The notes: a model not told the origin generated them from the sequence alone. A stretch of DNA of 63,490 nt from Terriglobales bacterium (GCA_015654835.1 JAATGG010000266.1:1-63490); one strand, 5' to 3'; positions 15,807-26,640 are shown, counted from the first letter of the stretch. Numbers and translations are program-made.

Positions 15807-18140
15807 ATGGCTGACGTAACCTTCACAGTCGATGGAAAGAAGCTGACCGCTCCCGCAGGGACGCTGCTCATTGAGGCTTGCCGCAAGGTAGGCATCGAGA
15901 TTCCAGCTTTTTGCTACTACCCCGGGCTCTCGCTTCAAGCAGCCTGCCGCATGTGCGTTGTGCGCCAGGAGAAAGTGCCCAAGCTGCAAACCGCCTGCAC
16001 CACCGCGGTCGCCGAGGGACAGGTCTTCATTACCGATTCGCCTGAAATTACGCAGGCGCGCAAAGCCACCATTGAGTTGCTGCTCGGCAATCATCCCCTT
16101 GACTGCCCGGTCTGCGACGCTGGCGGCGAATGCGAACTGCAGGACATGACTTTCAAGTACGGCGCCGGCGAGAGCCTCTATGTCGAGGCCAAGCAGCACC
16201 GCGAAGAGCAGCAGTGGTCTCCGGCCGTCTTCTTTGACCGGCCTCGCTGCATTCTTTGCTATCGCTGTATCCGTATGTGCGGCGAGGGCATGGATGTATG
16301 GGCGCTCGGCGTACACAATCGCGGCGTCTCTTCGATCATTACGCCCAATGGCGGCGATCATCTGGACTGCGAACAATGCGGCATGTGCATCGATGTGTGC
16401 CCCGTTGGCGCACTCACCAGCGGCAGCTATCGCTATAAGACGCGCCCTTGGGAGATGAACCACGTTTCGACCGTCTGCACGCATTGTGCCGATGGCTGCA
16501 AGGTAACGCTCGGCGTCCGGCAGTCGAATGACGGTTCCGAGATCGTGCGTGCCGATAACCGCGACAAGAGCGGCATCAATGGCGACTTTCTTTGTGCGAA
16601 GGGCCGCTTCGGCTTCGACTTTGTTGAGAATCCGGAGCGCCTCACCAAGCCTCTGGTCCGCAATACGGCAGGCAAGCTGGAACCCGCAACCTGGGAACAT
16701 GCGTTGCGTTTCGCAGCCGGTAAACTCAGGGAGATTCGCGACAACAAGGGTGGCAGTTCGATTGGCGTCATCGGTTCCAATCAGACCACCAACGAAGAGA
16801 ATTACCTGCTGCAGAAGTTTGCGCGCACCGTGCTCGTCACCAATAACATCGACCACGAACGCAGCGCGGATTACACAGCTTTCGCCCGGGCCATTGCGGG
16901 ACACGAAGCCAAGTCAGCGAGCCTCCGCGAGACGGCTACTGCTCCTGCGATTCTGCTCATCGGCGGCAATCCGACCGAGGAGCATCCGCTGCTGGCTTGG
17001 AACCTGCGTACCAACGTCCGTCTGAACCACGCGCGGCTCTACATCGCCAATGCCAAGACCATCAAGCTTGAGCGTCAGGCCAAGGCTGTGCAGGGCCTGC
17101 CACCGAACGGCTACAAGGATTTGACGGCTCTGCTCGACCGCAACGATACCGATTTCAGCAAGGCTGTTCTCGCCGAAGAGTCGCTTCTCATCGTCTTCGG
17201 CCAGGAATATCGCGGTGAGCAGATTGAAGCTCTCGTTGCCTGGGGATTGAAGCGCGGGAATGTGCGTTTCGCCTTCCTCAGCGACTATTCGAACTCGCGC
17301 GGTGCGGCCGACATGGGCCTGCTACCCGATTTGCTGCCCGGCTATGTGCCGGTCACGACGCCCGGCGCCTTTGCCACCGAGTATCCTGGTCTGCCTACTA
17401 CACCCGGCAAGACGCAGCCTGAATTTTTTACCGCCGCGGCCAAGGGCGAACTCGGCGCGCTGCTCGTTGTTGGCGCAAACCCGGTCGCGAAGCTCGGCGT
17501 CGATCCCGTTGCTTTGAAGAACACCTTCGTGGTGGTGCAGGATCTCTTCCTGACGGAGACCGCGGCGCTTGCCGATGTGGTCTTCCCTGCCGCCAGTCTG
17601 TACGAAAAGACAGGCACGGTGACCAATACCTTCGGCGATGTGCAACTAGCCAAGAAGGCGGCCGATCGCGCCGGCGTTAAACCCGACTTCGAGATTCTCG
17701 TCCGTCTGGCTGGCTCGATGGGGGTGGACGTCAAGACCCTGGTTCCGTTCGGCGCAGGCAATGTGACGGCCGACCTGGGGCAGTCGCGCGGCGCGCAATC
17801 GGGCGAAGCCGATCGGCATGCGGTGTGGTTGGCAGCCAACGGGCTTGAGCCTAAGCTGAGTCCCTTCGATCCCCTCGCTGTTCTGGATGAGATCGAGCGG
17901 CTCGTGCCCGCCTACAAGCTGGACCGCTTGAATCTTTTTGGCGGCAACGATGCGCCCGTCGAACCCGGACTCGTATCTGGCTTTGTGCCTGTCTCAGTGC
18001 TGACCGGCACGCAGGACGATCTCGTGGTTCCCGCGCACGATGGACTGTTTACCTCAGGCACGCTGGGCCGCTATAGCCCGGCGCTCAAAGAACTCGCACG
18101 CCATCAGGCACCCGCACTCGCAGAAGCGGCAGCAGATTGA
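15807..18140 (+). CDS. nuoG: NADH-quinone oxidoreductase subunit G
   Basis: Largest peripheral-arm subunit, carrying several Fe-S clusters. The N-terminal ferredoxin domain has CYYPGLSLQAACRMC, the next region HPLDCPVCDAGGECELQD, then two [4Fe-4S] motifs in CILCYRCIRMCGEG and CEQCGMCIDVCPVGAL. A further Cys set (CTHCADGCK) opens the molybdopterin-oxidoreductase-like domain that fills the rest of the 777 residues. Such a domain normally lacks a functional cofactor in complex I. Length and order are standard. Confidence 0.97.
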   Translation: MADVTFTVDGKKLTAPAGTLLIEACRKVGIEIPAFCYYPGLSLQAACRMCVVRQEKVPKLQTACTTAVAEGQVFITDSPEITQARKATIELLLGNHPLDCPVCDAGGECELQDMTFKYGAGESLYVEAKQHREEQQWSPAVFFDRPRCILCYRCIRMCGEGMDVWALGVHNRGVSSIITPNGGDHLDCEQCGMCIDVCPVGALTSGSYRYKTRPWEMNHVSTVCTHCADGCKVTLGVRQSNDGSEIVRADNRDKSGINGDFLCAKGRFGFDFVENPERLTKPLVRNTAGKLEPATWEHALRFAAGKLREIRDNKGGSSIGVIGSNQTTNEENYLLQKFARTVLVTNNIDHERSADYTAFARAIAGHEAKSASLRETATAPAILLIGGNPTEEHPLLAWNLRTNVRLNHARLYIANAKTIKLERQAKAVQGLPPNGYKDLTALLDRNDTDFSKAVLAEESLLIVFGQEYRGEQIEALVAWGLKRGNVRFAFLSDYSNSRGAADMGLLPDLLPGYVPVTTPGAFATEYPGLPTTPGKTQPEFFTAAAKGELGALLVVGANPVAKLGVDPVALKNTFVVVQDLFLTETAALADVVFPAASLYEKTGTVTNTFGDVQLAKKAADRAGVKPDFEILVRLAGSMGVDVKTLVPFGAGNVTADLGQSRGAQSGEADRHAVWLAANGLEPKLSPFDPLAVLDEIERLVPAYKLDRLNLFGGNDAPVEPGLVSGFVPVSVLTGTQDDLVVPAHDGLFTSGTLGRYSPALKELARHQAPALAEAAAD

Positions 18141-18171
18141 ACGCAGTTTTGGCAAGAGAGGCTGAAGTCAA

Positions 18172-19218
18172 GTGACGATTTTGCAGTTTTTCCTGTGGAG
18201 CTTGCTCAAGGTCGTTGTAGTCACGGTCGTGATGCTCATGGCCGTGGCCTACACCGTGCTGCTGGAGCGCAAGCTGGTGGGTCGTATCCAGAACCGCTGG
18301 GGACCGAGCCGCGTGGGTCCTTTCGGCCTGTTGCAACCGTTGGTGGACGGAGCCAAGCTCTTCCTCAAAGAGGACCTGATTCCGACCGCGGTTTACAGAC
18401 CGCTCTATCTCATCGCGCCGGTGATCGCCCTCGGCTGCGCGTTGATTTCGATCGCCGTGGTGCCTTTCGGCGAACCCAATGTCGGGCCCGGCGGTATTCA
18501 CTTCTTTCAGATCTCGGACGTGAACATCGGTTTGCTGGTGATCCTCGGCATCACCTCCATCGGTGTCTACGGCATCGCACTTTCAGGCTGGTCTTCGAAT
18601 AACAAATATTCGCTTCTCGGCTCGCTTCGTTCTTCGGCGCAGTTGATCAGCTATGAGTTGGCGCTTGGTTTGGCTCTGGTGGGCGTTGTGATGCGTGCCG
18701 GCTCGCTCAATCTGCGCGTCATCGTAGAGAGTCAGGCGGCCAAAGGCATCGCCTCGTGGAATATCTTTGGCGGATTCCAGTTTGTGGCCTTTCTGGTTTA
18801 TCTGACGGCCGCTTACGCCGAGACCAACCGCGCTCCGTTCGATCTGCCTGAAGCGGAAAGCGAACTGACCGCCGGGTATCACACCGAGTACAGTTCCATG
18901 AAATTCGCCATGTTCTTCATGGCTGAATACGCTAACATGATCACGGTCAGTTGCGTTGCCACATTGCTCTTTCTCGGTGGATGGACCAGCCCGCTCGGCA
19001 ATCTCTTTCCTCCACCGGAAAACATCTTTGCACACGCTCTGTTTCCAATCTTCTGGTTCGTACTCAAAGTTTTCTCTTTCCTCTTTCTGTACGTGTGGGT
19101 TCGCGGCACGTTGCCGCGTTTCCGCTATGACCAGCTTATGAACTTTGGATGGCGCTATCTGATGCCCATCGCCATCCTGAACATCCTCGGAACAAGCCTT
19201 TGGCTTGCCTACCGGTGA
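18172..19218 (+). CDS. nuoH: NADH-quinone oxidoreductase subunit H
   Basis: Membrane subunit at the junction of the two arms, lining the quinone tunnel. Signatures: LLERKLVGRIQNRWGPSRVGPFG (residues about 25-47), then NRAPFDLPEAESELTAGYHTEYS, here noted by its core DLPEAESEL. About eight membrane segments in 348 residues. The start is GTG at 18172. The gene after nuoH is normally nuoI; here the 107 bp to nuoJ contain no ferredoxin-like ORF. Confidence 0.97.
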   Translation: MTILQFFLWSLLKVVVVTVVMLMAVAYTVLLERKLVGRIQNRWGPSRVGPFGLLQPLVDGAKLFLKEDLIPTAVYRPLYLIAPVIALGCALISIAVVPFGEPNVGPGGIHFFQISDVNIGLLVILGITSIGVYGIALSGWSSNNKYSLLGSLRSSAQLISYELALGLALVGVVMRAGSLNLRVIVESQAAKGIASWNIFGGFQFVAFLVYLTAAYAETNRAPFDLPEAESELTAGYHTEYSSMKFAMFFMAEYANMITVSCVATLLFLGGWTSPLGNLFPPPENIFAHALFPIFWFVLKVFSFLFLYVWVRGTLPRFRYDQLMNFGWRYLMPIAILNILGTSLWLAYR

Positions 19219-19325
19219 GTTACAATCGGGGAGGATTCCCGGAGCCTGAATGTTTCGCTCCACGGCCCTTCCCCTCAATCCGGCTGTTCTTTTGAATCAG
19301 CCCTGACCCCGTACGCGATGGAACG

Positions 19326-19835
19326 ATGCACCTCATTCTATTTATCGTCTTTGCCGGATTCTGCCTGGCAGGAGCTATTAACCTCCTGCTCCAGAGCCAT
19401 CCCATCAACAGCGCTCTCTCGCTGATTGTGGTGATGACCTCGCTGGCAGTCCTCTACCTGCTGCTCGGCGCGGAGTTTCTGGCCGCCGCGCAGGTAATCG
19501 TCTATGCCGGCGCCATCATGGTGCTGTTCACCTTTGTGGTCATGCTGCTCAATGCAGGGCGTGAAGACCGTACGCTGGGCAGCCGCTCGGCGCGGGTCGT
19601 CGGCTTCCCCGCCGTGGTGGTCATTCTGGGTGTTCTCGCTACTGTGATTCTCAAAGCGCAGGGCCTCGGCGTGGTTACGCTGAGCGACGGCATTACCTCT
19701 ACAGCAGACCTCAGCACAGTGCTCTTCCGCGAGCTATTGCTGCCCTTCGAGGTCACCTCGGTGCTCATCCTTATCGCCATTCTCGGGGCTGTTGCCTTGG
19801 CTCGTTCCGGCGACGGAGAAAGGACCAGCAAGTGA
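19326..19835 (+). CDS. nuoJ: NADH-quinone oxidoreductase subunit J
   Basis: Membrane subunit with five predicted helices. NuoJ signatures: [23 protein letters not shown] region (residues about 22-44), [24 protein letters not shown] with the pi-bulge helix used in conformational coupling, and a final helix near [18 protein letters not shown]. The 169-residue length is normal. Its 3' end overlaps the GTG of nuoK by four bases. Confidence 0.95.
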   Translation: MHLILFIVFAGFCLAGAINLLLQSHPINSALSLIVVMTSLAVLYLLLGAEFLAAAQVIVYAGAIMVLFTFVVMLLNAGREDRTLGSRSARVVGFPAVVVILGVLATVILKAQGLGVVTLSDGITSTADLSTVLFRELLLPFEVTSVLILIAILGAVALARSGDGERTSK

Positions 19836-20134
19836 TTCCCATCTCCTGGTATCTTCTGCTGAGCGCGGCGCTGTTTTCGCTGGGCATGGTCGGTTTCCTC
19901 GTCAAGCGCAACATCGTGACCGTCTTCATGTCCATTGAGCTCATGCTCAATGCGGTGAACCTTTCGTTTGTCACCTTCGCCCACCAGTGGCATATGGTGA
20001 AGGGCCAGATCTTTGTCTTCTTCGTAATGGTGGTTGCCGCGGCTGAGGCTGCCGTCGGTCTGGCCATCATTATTGCCGTCTTCCGCGCCCGTTCTACCCT
20101 GGCCGTCGACCGCATCGACTTGATGAAACTATGA
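19832..20134 (+). CDS. nuoK: NADH-quinone oxidoreductase subunit K
   Basis: Small antiporter-like (MrpC-type) membrane subunit of 100 residues with three helices. The key glutamates are in [13 protein letters not shown] and [15 protein letters not shown] start at 19832, coupled to nuoJ; its stop overlaps the nuoL ATG by four bases. Confidence 0.96.
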   Translation: MIPISWYLLLSAALFSLGMVGFLVKRNIVTVFMSIELMLNAVNLSFVTFAHQWHMVKGQIFVFFVMVVAAAEAAVGLAIIIAVFRARSTLAVDRIDLMKL

Positions 20135-22077
20135 ACGCATCTCTCCATCTTTGGCTGATTCCGCTCCTGCCCTTTGCCGGTTTTCTCGTCAATGGAATTC
20201 TCGGTTCCCGGCTCCCTAAGCGTTTGGTGACTACGGTTGCCCTGCTCGCGCCGCTGGCTTCGTTCTGCGTGGTTCTCAGTGCCGCGCTGGCTGCTTTCGG
20301 CTCCGGTTCCGTGGTCTCTCTGCCCTACATCGAGACCTGCCCGCTGGGCTGGATCAATGCCGGCACACTGCATGTCGATTTCAGCTTTGTGCTCGATCAG
20401 CTTTCACTGATCATGCTGCTGGTCGTCACCGGCGTCGGATTCCTGATCCACATCTACTCCGCCGGCTACATGGCGCACGAAGACGGCTACTGGCGCTATT
20501 TCTCTTACCTGAACCTCTTCCTGTTCTTCATGACGGTTCTGGTGCTCGCCGGCAATGCTCTGCTGATGTTCGTCGGCTGGGAAGGTGTGGGCCTCGCGTC
20601 CTACCTGCTCATCGGCTTCTATTTTCAGCGCAAGTCCGCCGCGGATGCCGGTAAGAAGGCCTTCATCGTCAACCGCATCGGCGATTTCGGCTTCCTCATT
20701 GCCATGTTTCTGCTGCTGGGTAACTTCGGCACCTTGACCTTCAGCAAGATCGGCGCCAGCCTCGCAATGAACCCTGCCTGGCAAGGTGGCGTGCTGACGG
20801 TCATTGCTCTGTGCCTGCTTCTCGGCGCCACCGGCAAGAGCGCGCAAATTCCGCTCTATATCTGGCTGCCCGATGCTATGGAAGGCCCCACACCGGTCTC
20901 CGCGCTGATCCACGCAGCAACCATGGTGACTGCCGGCGTTTACATGATGGCCCGTATGCATGTCCTCTTTGACCGCTCGCCCTTCGCCCTCGACATGGTG
21001 GCGATCATCGGCGCGGCCACTGCCTTGTTTGCCGCCACCATCGGTCTGGTGCAAACGGACATCAAGCGCGTTCTGGCATACTCGACGGTTTCTCAGCTTG
21101 GTTATATGTTCCTCGGCTGCGGAGTTGCGGCCTATTCGGCCGCCATCTTCCATCTGGTAACGCACGCCTTCTTCAAGGCTCTGCTCTTCCTCGCGGTGGG
21201 CTCGGTCATTCACGGTCTTGCCGGCGAGCAGGATCTCCGCAAGATGGGCGGCCTGCGCAAGAAGTTGCCAATCACTTTCGCCGTAACGACGGTCGGCGTT
21301 CTGGCCATTGCAGGCATCTTCCCCTTCGCCGGTTTCTTCTCGAAGGACGCGATTCTCTACGCGGCCTTTGTGCAAGGTCCTGGCGGTAAAGTGCTCTGGT
21401 TTGTCGGACTGGTCACTGCCCTGCTTACCTCCTTCTACATGTTCCGGCTCTGGTACCTCACGTTCATGGGCGAGTCACGCAGCCACGATGCTCATCCGCA
21501 TGAGAGCCCCTGGTCGATGCTGGGACCGCTCGTGATTCTTGCGTTGCTTTCCATTGGAGGCGGCTGGATCGGGATTGAGCACTTCGGCGCATATCTCGCT
21601 CCCGTTGTTGGTCCGCGCTCCGTGGAAGCCGGTAGCGCTTCTCTTGAACTGATGCTGAGCATCCTGGCTGTCGTGGTCGCACTGCTTGGCTGGTTCGTGG
21701 CAGACCGTTTCTACCGTCAACGGCCCGAGACTCCTCAGAAGCTCGCCGCTGCTCTTCCCGCCGGCTACAACCTTCTCTCCAACAAATATTTTGTCGATGA
21801 GTTTTACGGCGCAACGGTCGTCAAGCCGCTCTTTGCCGTCTCCAAGTTTGTGCTTGGCTGGGTTGTGGATGCGGGCTTGATCGGCGGCGCTGCGTTGCTA
21901 CTGGCTGGCGTATCCAAGCTTGCGGGAGCGATCCTGCAGCGTTGGCAGTCCGGCAATCTCCGCTCGTATGCGGCATGGTTGGCGGCGGGCGCTGCGGCCG
22001 TCTTGCTCTTCTTCACAGTGCCGTGGGCCACGGTTCTGTCCAACTTCGGAATTCATCTCAGCATGGCGGGACACTAG
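20131..22077 (+). CDS. nuoL: NADH-quinone oxidoreductase subunit L
   Basis: Distal proton-pumping antiporter-like subunit, 648 residues. Signatures: [56 protein letters not shown] (by core [20 protein letters not shown]), [13 protein letters not shown] and [18 protein letters not shown]. The conserved Lys and Glu residues of helices 5, 7 and 8 are in place. The lateral helix and final anchor are represented by the C-terminal 120 residues ([19 protein letters not shown]). Confidence 0.97.
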   Translation: MNASLHLWLIPLLPFAGFLVNGILGSRLPKRLVTTVALLAPLASFCVVLSAALAAFGSGSVVSLPYIETCPLGWINAGTLHVDFSFVLDQLSLIMLLVVTGVGFLIHIYSAGYMAHEDGYWRYFSYLNLFLFFMTVLVLAGNALLMFVGWEGVGLASYLLIGFYFQRKSAADAGKKAFIVNRIGDFGFLIAMFLLLGNFGTLTFSKIGASLAMNPAWQGGVLTVIALCLLLGATGKSAQIPLYIWLPDAMEGPTPVSALIHAATMVTAGVYMMARMHVLFDRSPFALDMVAIIGAATALFAATIGLVQTDIKRVLAYSTVSQLGYMFLGCGVAAYSAAIFHLVTHAFFKALLFLAVGSVIHGLAGEQDLRKMGGLRKKLPITFAVTTVGVLAIAGIFPFAGFFSKDAILYAAFVQGPGGKVLWFVGLVTALLTSFYMFRLWYLTFMGESRSHDAHPHESPWSMLGPLVILALLSIGGGWIGIEHFGAYLAPVVGPRSVEAGSASLELMLSILAVVVALLGWFVADRFYRQRPETPQKLAAALPAGYNLLSNKYFVDEFYGATVVKPLFAVSKFVLGWVVDAGLIGGAALLLAGVSKLAGAILQRWQSGNLRSYAAWLAAGAAAVLLFFTVPWATVLSNFGIHLSMAGH

Positions 22078-22080
22078 GAT

Positions 22081-23640
22081 ATGACGACGATAGACCAGTC
22101 CATTCTCACGTTGATCCTCCTGGTTCCGCTGGCCGGCGCGGTGCTGGTCGCTTTATTGCCCGACCGCGGTAAGCTGCCTAATTGGATTGCGCTTCTCACC
22201 GCGCTCCTCAGCTTCGGCCTGACGCTTCATCTTCCGGCGCACTTCATCGCCGGTGCCAACGGTTTTCAGTTCGAGATCAATCATGTCTGGATTGAGAATC
22301 CTGCGATCTTCTATCACGTCGGCGTGGATGGCCTGAGTCTCTGGCTGGTCGTGCTCACCGGTCTGTTGGCACCGGTCGGCGTATTGGCTAGTTGGAACGC
22401 GATCAAGGAGCGGCGCAAGGTCTACTACGCGCTTTTTCTGGTGCAGCAGACGGCCATGTTCGGCGTTTTTATTTCGCTGGACCTGATGGTCTATTACGGC
22501 TTCTGGGAATTGTCGCTGGTCCCCATGGCTATCCTGATCGCCATGTACGGCCGCAAGGACGGGCCCAAGGCTGCCGTCAAATTCTTTCTCTTCACCTTCA
22601 TTCCCTCGGCTCCGCTGCTGGTAGCAATTCTTTGGCTCTACGCCCGCACCGGCAGCTTTGACTTTGCTACTCTGCAGGCCGCGGTCGTGAGCGGGTCGTT
22701 GCCCGCCGGGCCGCTCTGTTGGGTTGCGCTGGCGTTTCTCTTCGCCTTTGCCGTCAAAGTGCCGGTCTTCCCGCTGCACGGTTGGCTGGCCGATACATTC
22801 AGTGAAGCTCCTGTTGCCATGGCCATGGTCGTCGCCGGTAAACTGGGCCTCTATTCCATGCTGCGCTTCCATGTCGGCTTGTTCCCCGATCAGGCCCGCG
22901 CTATCGCCCCGCTTATGATTGCGTTGACCGTCATCGGCATCCTCTATGGTGCTTGTCTGGCCTTGGTTCAACGTGATTTCTGGCGGCTCATCGCTTTCGC
23001 GACTGTCAGCCATTTCAGCCTGACCACACTCGGCATCTACGGCCTCACTTTTACCGGCTGGGACGGCGCCATCTACCAGATCCTCAATCAAGGCGTGATT
23101 GAAGGTGCCCTGTTCGTGCTGCTTGGCGTGCTTGAGACCCGGTATGGATCTAGCCAAATCGCTGCCTATGGCGGAGTTGCGAGCAAGCTGCCGCGCACTG
23201 CGACGTTCTTTGTCATCACGGCTCTCGCCATGATCGGCCTGCCTATGTTGAACGGTTTCGTCGGCGAGTTCCTGATTCTCTCCAGCACCTTTACCGGTGT
23301 GAGCCGCAGTTGGGCCTTCGCCGCCACTCTCGGTGTTATCCTTGGCGCCACGTACATGCTGTGGCTGGTGCAGCGGCTGTTCTACGGGCCCGATGGTGAG
23401 TTGGCAACCATGAAGCCCGCCACCGATCTGCACTTCCGCGAACTGGCCGTGCTGGTTCCCCTGGTTGTGCTCATGCTGGTCATGGGACTGGCTCCGTCGA
23501 TCTGGATGTCGACCATCGAGAAAGGCGTCACACCTCCACAGGTTAAGGGAGCTGCCGCTTTGCATGAAACCCTCTCGCCCAAACCCGTTATAGCTGGGTC
23601 TGTATTAAACGCTTCGTCGCGCCTGGAGGCCCAGCGGTGA
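22081..23640 (+). CDS. nuoM: NADH-quinone oxidoreductase subunit M
   Basis: Second antiporter-like proton-pumping subunit, 519 residues with about 14 helices. Signatures: [35 protein letters not shown] with the conserved Glu, [20 protein letters not shown], and [17 protein letters not shown]. It starts three bases after nuoL. Its stop overlaps the nuoN GTG. Confidence 0.97.
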   Translation: MTTIDQSILTLILLVPLAGAVLVALLPDRGKLPNWIALLTALLSFGLTLHLPAHFIAGANGFQFEINHVWIENPAIFYHVGVDGLSLWLVVLTGLLAPVGVLASWNAIKERRKVYYALFLVQQTAMFGVFISLDLMVYYGFWELSLVPMAILIAMYGRKDGPKAAVKFFLFTFIPSAPLLVAILWLYARTGSFDFATLQAAVVSGSLPAGPLCWVALAFLFAFAVKVPVFPLHGWLADTFSEAPVAMAMVVAGKLGLYSMLRFHVGLFPDQARAIAPLMIALTVIGILYGACLALVQRDFWRLIAFATVSHFSLTTLGIYGLTFTGWDGAIYQILNQGVIEGALFVLLGVLETRYGSSQIAAYGGVASKLPRTATFFVITALAMIGLPMLNGFVGEFLILSSTFTGVSRSWAFAATLGVILGATYMLWLVQRLFYGPDGELATMKPATDLHFRELAVLVPLVVLMLVMGLAPSIWMSTIEKGVTPPQVKGAAALHETLSPKPVIAGSVLNASSRLEAQR

Positions 23641-25148
23641 ATTCTGTGCCCGATATCTTCCGCATTCTTCCCGAGGTCGTTCTCACCATCACAGGTGTAG
23701 CCGTGATGATGATCGACGCTTCCCTTCCTGCTGGCGTGGCCCGCCGTTCACTCGGCTGGGTAGCCGCAATCGGAACCACATTGGCCCTATGGGCCAGTCT
23801 CTGGCAGCTTTCTCTTCCCGAGGGAACCGGTTTCTATGCCACCGTCGAAACTACCGCCTTCACGGTTTTCTTTCATGTACTCATCTGCGGCATCGTGCTG
23901 GTATCGCTGCTGCTCTCGCTCGATACCCTGCCCGAACGCAATCATCATCAGGGCGAGTATTACGCGTTGATGGTTTTCGGCGCCGTGGGTATGTGCCTGC
24001 TCACCAGCGCGGTTGAGTTGCTGCTGGTTTTTGTGGCGCTTGAAATCTCGTCGATATCCACCTATATTCTGGCTGGATATCGCAAGGAGACAGGCCGCGG
24101 TCCTGAAGCAGCCCTCAAATATTTTCTGCTCGGCTCGTTTGCCACTGCTTTCTTGCTTTACGGCGTGGCCATGGTATTTGGCGCCACCGGTACTACGCAG
24201 ATCTACGAGATCGCCCGTCTGGCTCCTACGGCTCAGAATCACGGTTTTGTGTTGCTGGCTCTGGCCATGATGCTGGCAGGCATCTTCTTCAAGGTGTCTG
24301 CCGCTCCCTTCCATGTGTGGACGCCGGACGTCTATGAAGGCGCGCCGTCTCCTGTGGTGGCCTTGCTCTCGACCGCACCGAAAGCTGCTGCCTTCGCGCT
24401 GCTGCTGCGCGTTCTCTATGAGATGCTGCCTACGCTGCGCCCTGTCTGGTCGCCGTTGCTGTGGGTCGTGGCTGTGCTTTCCATGACCGTGGGGAATCTG
24501 GCTGCGCTGCGGCAGGAAAACGTCAAGCGCATGTTGGCTTACTCTTCCATCTCGCATGCCGGCTACCTGCTGGCAGCCTTCGCCGGCCTTGGTTCAAGCG
24601 GCATCGCCGCTGCCAGCTTCTACATCGCGGCCTACGCCGCAATGAACGTTGGCATCTTCGCGGTGGTCACCCTGGTCAGCGGATACGACGACAAGCTCCC
24701 CTTAATTGCCGATTTCCGCGGATTGATGTACCGCTCTCCTCTACTGGGGAGCCTGCTGATCTTCTTCCTGGTTTCGCTGGTCGGAATTCCCTTCACCGGT
24801 GGATTCTTTGGCAAGTTCTATTCCTTCTCGGCGGCTGTAGGCGGCGGCGCAATTGCGCTGGCAATCATCGGTCTGCTCAACTCCGGCTTGGCTTCGGCAT
24901 ATTATTTGCGCCTGGCTTTTGCTGCCGCCCAGCGACCTGCCGACCGGTCCGCAGAAACACCGCTTCTTACCCCGCAGGTGGGAGTGGCCGTAGGAGCAGC
25001 CCTGTTGCTTGCCGTTGCCGCTACACTGGTTCTCGGCATCGTACCGGGTGAAGTGCTCCGCGCCGCAGAGGCTGGAGCGCACACCCTGCAAGCCATCCCC
25101 GAAGCCGGCGCTCATGTGATCACCATGGCTCCTCAATTAAAGCCTTAA
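23637..25148 (+). CDS. nuoN: NADH-quinone oxidoreductase subunit N
   Basis: Third antiporter-like subunit, last gene of the operon, 503 residues. Signatures: [43 protein letters not shown] (core [12 protein letters not shown]), [22 protein letters not shown], and [20 protein letters not shown] start overlapping nuoM by four bases. A long hairpin follows 45 bases after the stop. Confidence 0.97.
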   Translation: MNSVPDIFRILPEVVLTITGVAVMMIDASLPAGVARRSLGWVAAIGTTLALWASLWQLSLPEGTGFYATVETTAFTVFFHVLICGIVLVSLLLSLDTLPERNHHQGEYYALMVFGAVGMCLLTSAVELLLVFVALEISSISTYILAGYRKETGRGPEAALKYFLLGSFATAFLLYGVAMVFGATGTTQIYEIARLAPTAQNHGFVLLALAMMLAGIFFKVSAAPFHVWTPDVYEGAPSPVVALLSTAPKAAAFALLLRVLYEMLPTLRPVWSPLLWVVAVLSMTVGNLAALRQENVKRMLAYSSISHAGYLLAAFAGLGSSGIAAASFYIAAYAAMNVGIFAVVTLVSGYDDKLPLIADFRGLMYRSPLLGSLLIFFLVSLVGIPFTGGFFGKFYSFSAAVGGGAIALAIIGLLNSGLASAYYLRLAFAAAQRPADRSAETPLLTPQVGVAVGAALLLAVAATLVLGIVPGEVLRAAEAGAHTLQAIPEAGAHVITMAPQLKP

Positions 25149-25193
25149 AAGCATTCCGAATTTACGTGAATGCCGGGTAACTCCAGTCTCTCT

Positions 25194-25240
25194 ACAGCTT
25201 GCCCGATGTCGATATGATCGATCGGCATCGGGCAAGCTGT
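25194..25240. terminator. 20-bp inverted repeat between convergent nuoN and glycosyltransferase genes
   Basis: Left arm 25194-25213 and right arm 25221-25240 are reverse complements over 20 bp with one mismatch (a G-U pair in RNA), loop of seven bases ATGATCG. The stem core is CTTGCCCGATG. The right arm ends immediately before the minus-strand stop codon at 25241. It is placed to end both convergent transcripts. Neither side has a U-tract, so it may act through Rho, as an RNA 3' stabiliser, or as an attenuator. Confidence 0.6.
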
Positions 25241-26479
25241 TCACGCCGATTCCGATCTCTCTTCCAATTCAGTCATCTGCTGTGAAGGCCGTAGCTGCTT
25301 GAGCAGATTCTTATAAAACTCCGTAGTCATTCGCAGCACATCCCGGTCTACATAATGCTCCAATACCCATGCGCGAGCGGCTCTGCCCATGCTTTGCCGG
25401 CGCTCCGGGTTGCGCAACAAGCATAGTACAGCCTCACAAATAGCCTCCGGATACCCAGGCGGGATGAGCAGGCCTGTGACCTCGGGCACCATTGCATCGC
25501 GAGAACCCGTGCAGAGGGTCGCGATCACCGGGATTCCCGTAGCCCCGGCTTCCAACAAAACATTAGGAAAACCCTCCCGCCAACTCGGCAGAACCATGAG
25601 ATCCATAATCCGGTAATAAGGTGCCGGGTCGGCTACATAGCCGGTGAGACGAATGTGAGGATGGGTGAGGATGCGTATCCGCATTGCATCATCCAGAGCA
25701 TCTTCCGAGGCGTCGAACCAGCCTACCAGCAACAAATAGGTTTTAGGCTGGGCCGCCAGAATCACATCGAAAGCCTCGATCAGCTCCGGAATCCCTTTAT
25801 CGCGCGTCAGCCGTCCCACAAAGCCCAATACCAGTGCGTCCTCAGGCAGCCGATGGTGGCTTCGCAGCTCTTTTGAGCCTGGTCCCGGTGAAAATCGCTC
25901 CACATCGACGCCATTGCTGCTGCCCGACCCCAACATGCATAGCTTGTCCGCAGGCGCAATTCCCATGGAGCGTGCTTCATTTTTCAGACTGGCGCTATTG
26001 CACAGCACGACATGAGCGCAAGCACAGCTCAGACGCTCTGCGGCCCATAGAATTCTCCGCTTTATCCCGGTGCAGGTTTCTAGCTTGAGGCCGCGCAGCA
26101 TATAAACCCGCATGGGAACGCGGGCAATTTTGGATACAAGATTACCCAGCAATCCAGCTTTAGGAGTGCTGAATTCGGTCAAATCCGGATGCAGCCGCCA
26201 TAACAGATACCCCAACCGAATCAGGGATATAAAGTCGGCAAACGGCGCGATGCCGCGCTTCATCGGACAGGAGATCGATTCAACTCCCTCTGACTTGCTT
26301 GTGAGTTCGAGCAAATCTCCGGGGTTCGACACCAGCGTGACCCGAAAACCAGCCTCGCGCAGAGCCCGTAGTCGCCCCGAAAGCACCAAGCAGGTCTGGG
26401 CATCGGTGATGCCTACCACGATGTGGGGGGGGGAGGGGGGGGGCTCGAAAAGAATGTGCGATGGTTTGCCTACAAACAT
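25241..26479 (-). CDS. family 4 glycosyltransferase with a C9-T-C9 tract near the start
   Basis: GT-B fold retaining glycosyltransferase. The N-terminal acceptor domain starts at HIVVGITDAQTCLVLSGRL and includes LREAGFRVTLVSNPGDL. The C-terminal donor domain has LGFVGRLTRDKGIPELIEAF and the E-x7-E motif in REGFPNVLLEAGATGIPVIA. The ATG at 26479 has GAGGG about 11 bases upstream; ATGs at 26564-26566 and 26561-26563 would extend it by about 29 residues of unlikely sequence. Just after the start, codons PPPSPP are encoded by two runs of nine C. Indels there would shift the frame before the catalytic domain. It is the only minus-strand gene of its group, facing nuoN. Donor and acceptor cannot be predicted. 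Confidence 0.88.
   Translation of the reverse strand: MFVGKPSHILFEPPPSPPHIVVGITDAQTCLVLSGRLRALREAGFRVTLVSNPGDLLELTSKSEGVESISCPMKRGIAPFADFISLIRLGYLLWRLHPDLTEFSTPKAGLLGNLVSKIARVPMRVYMLRGLKLETCTGIKRRILWAAERLSCACAHVVLCNSASLKNEARSMGIAPADKLCMLGSGSSNGVDVERFSPGPGSKELRSHHRLPEDALVLGFVGRLTRDKGIPELIEAFDVILAAQPKTYLLLVGWFDASEDALDDAMRIRILTHPHIRLTGYVADPAPYYRIMDLMVLPSWREGFPNVLLEAGATGIPVIATLCTGSRDAMVPEVTGLLIPPGYPEAICEAVLCLLRNPERRQSMGRAARAWVLEHYVDRDVLRMTTEFYKNLLKQLRPSQQMTELEERSESA
26425..26443 (-). repeat. homopolymer pair C9-T-C9 inside a glycosyltransferase gene
   Basis: Plus strand reads nine G (26425-26433), one A, nine G (26435-26443). On the coding strand this is C9 T C9, encoding PPPSPP about 15-20 residues after the chosen start. 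Tracts of eight or more identical bases are prone to slipped-strand length change, and surface-polysaccharide glycosyltransferases are classic phase-variable genes. The length seen here keeps the frame open (ON). Confidence 0.85.
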
Positions 26480-26640
26480 AGATCGTCTGGCCCTCGCAAG
26501 ATTCCTGACTGATTCATCAATTGTCGAGAATCTGCCGACAACGCCTGAGGGCAAAACAAACATCATGACTTCAGATCTTGCAGCCTAACCTTAAGCCCAA
26601 ACTATAGGCATCGAGGTTTACTCTGAAGTTCTTGCATACA

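Noticed and set aside
22153-23565. 470-codon minus-strand ORF opposite nuoM
   Set aside because: Very charged, Gln/Asp/His-rich sequence opposite an intact nuoM; typical antisense artefact.
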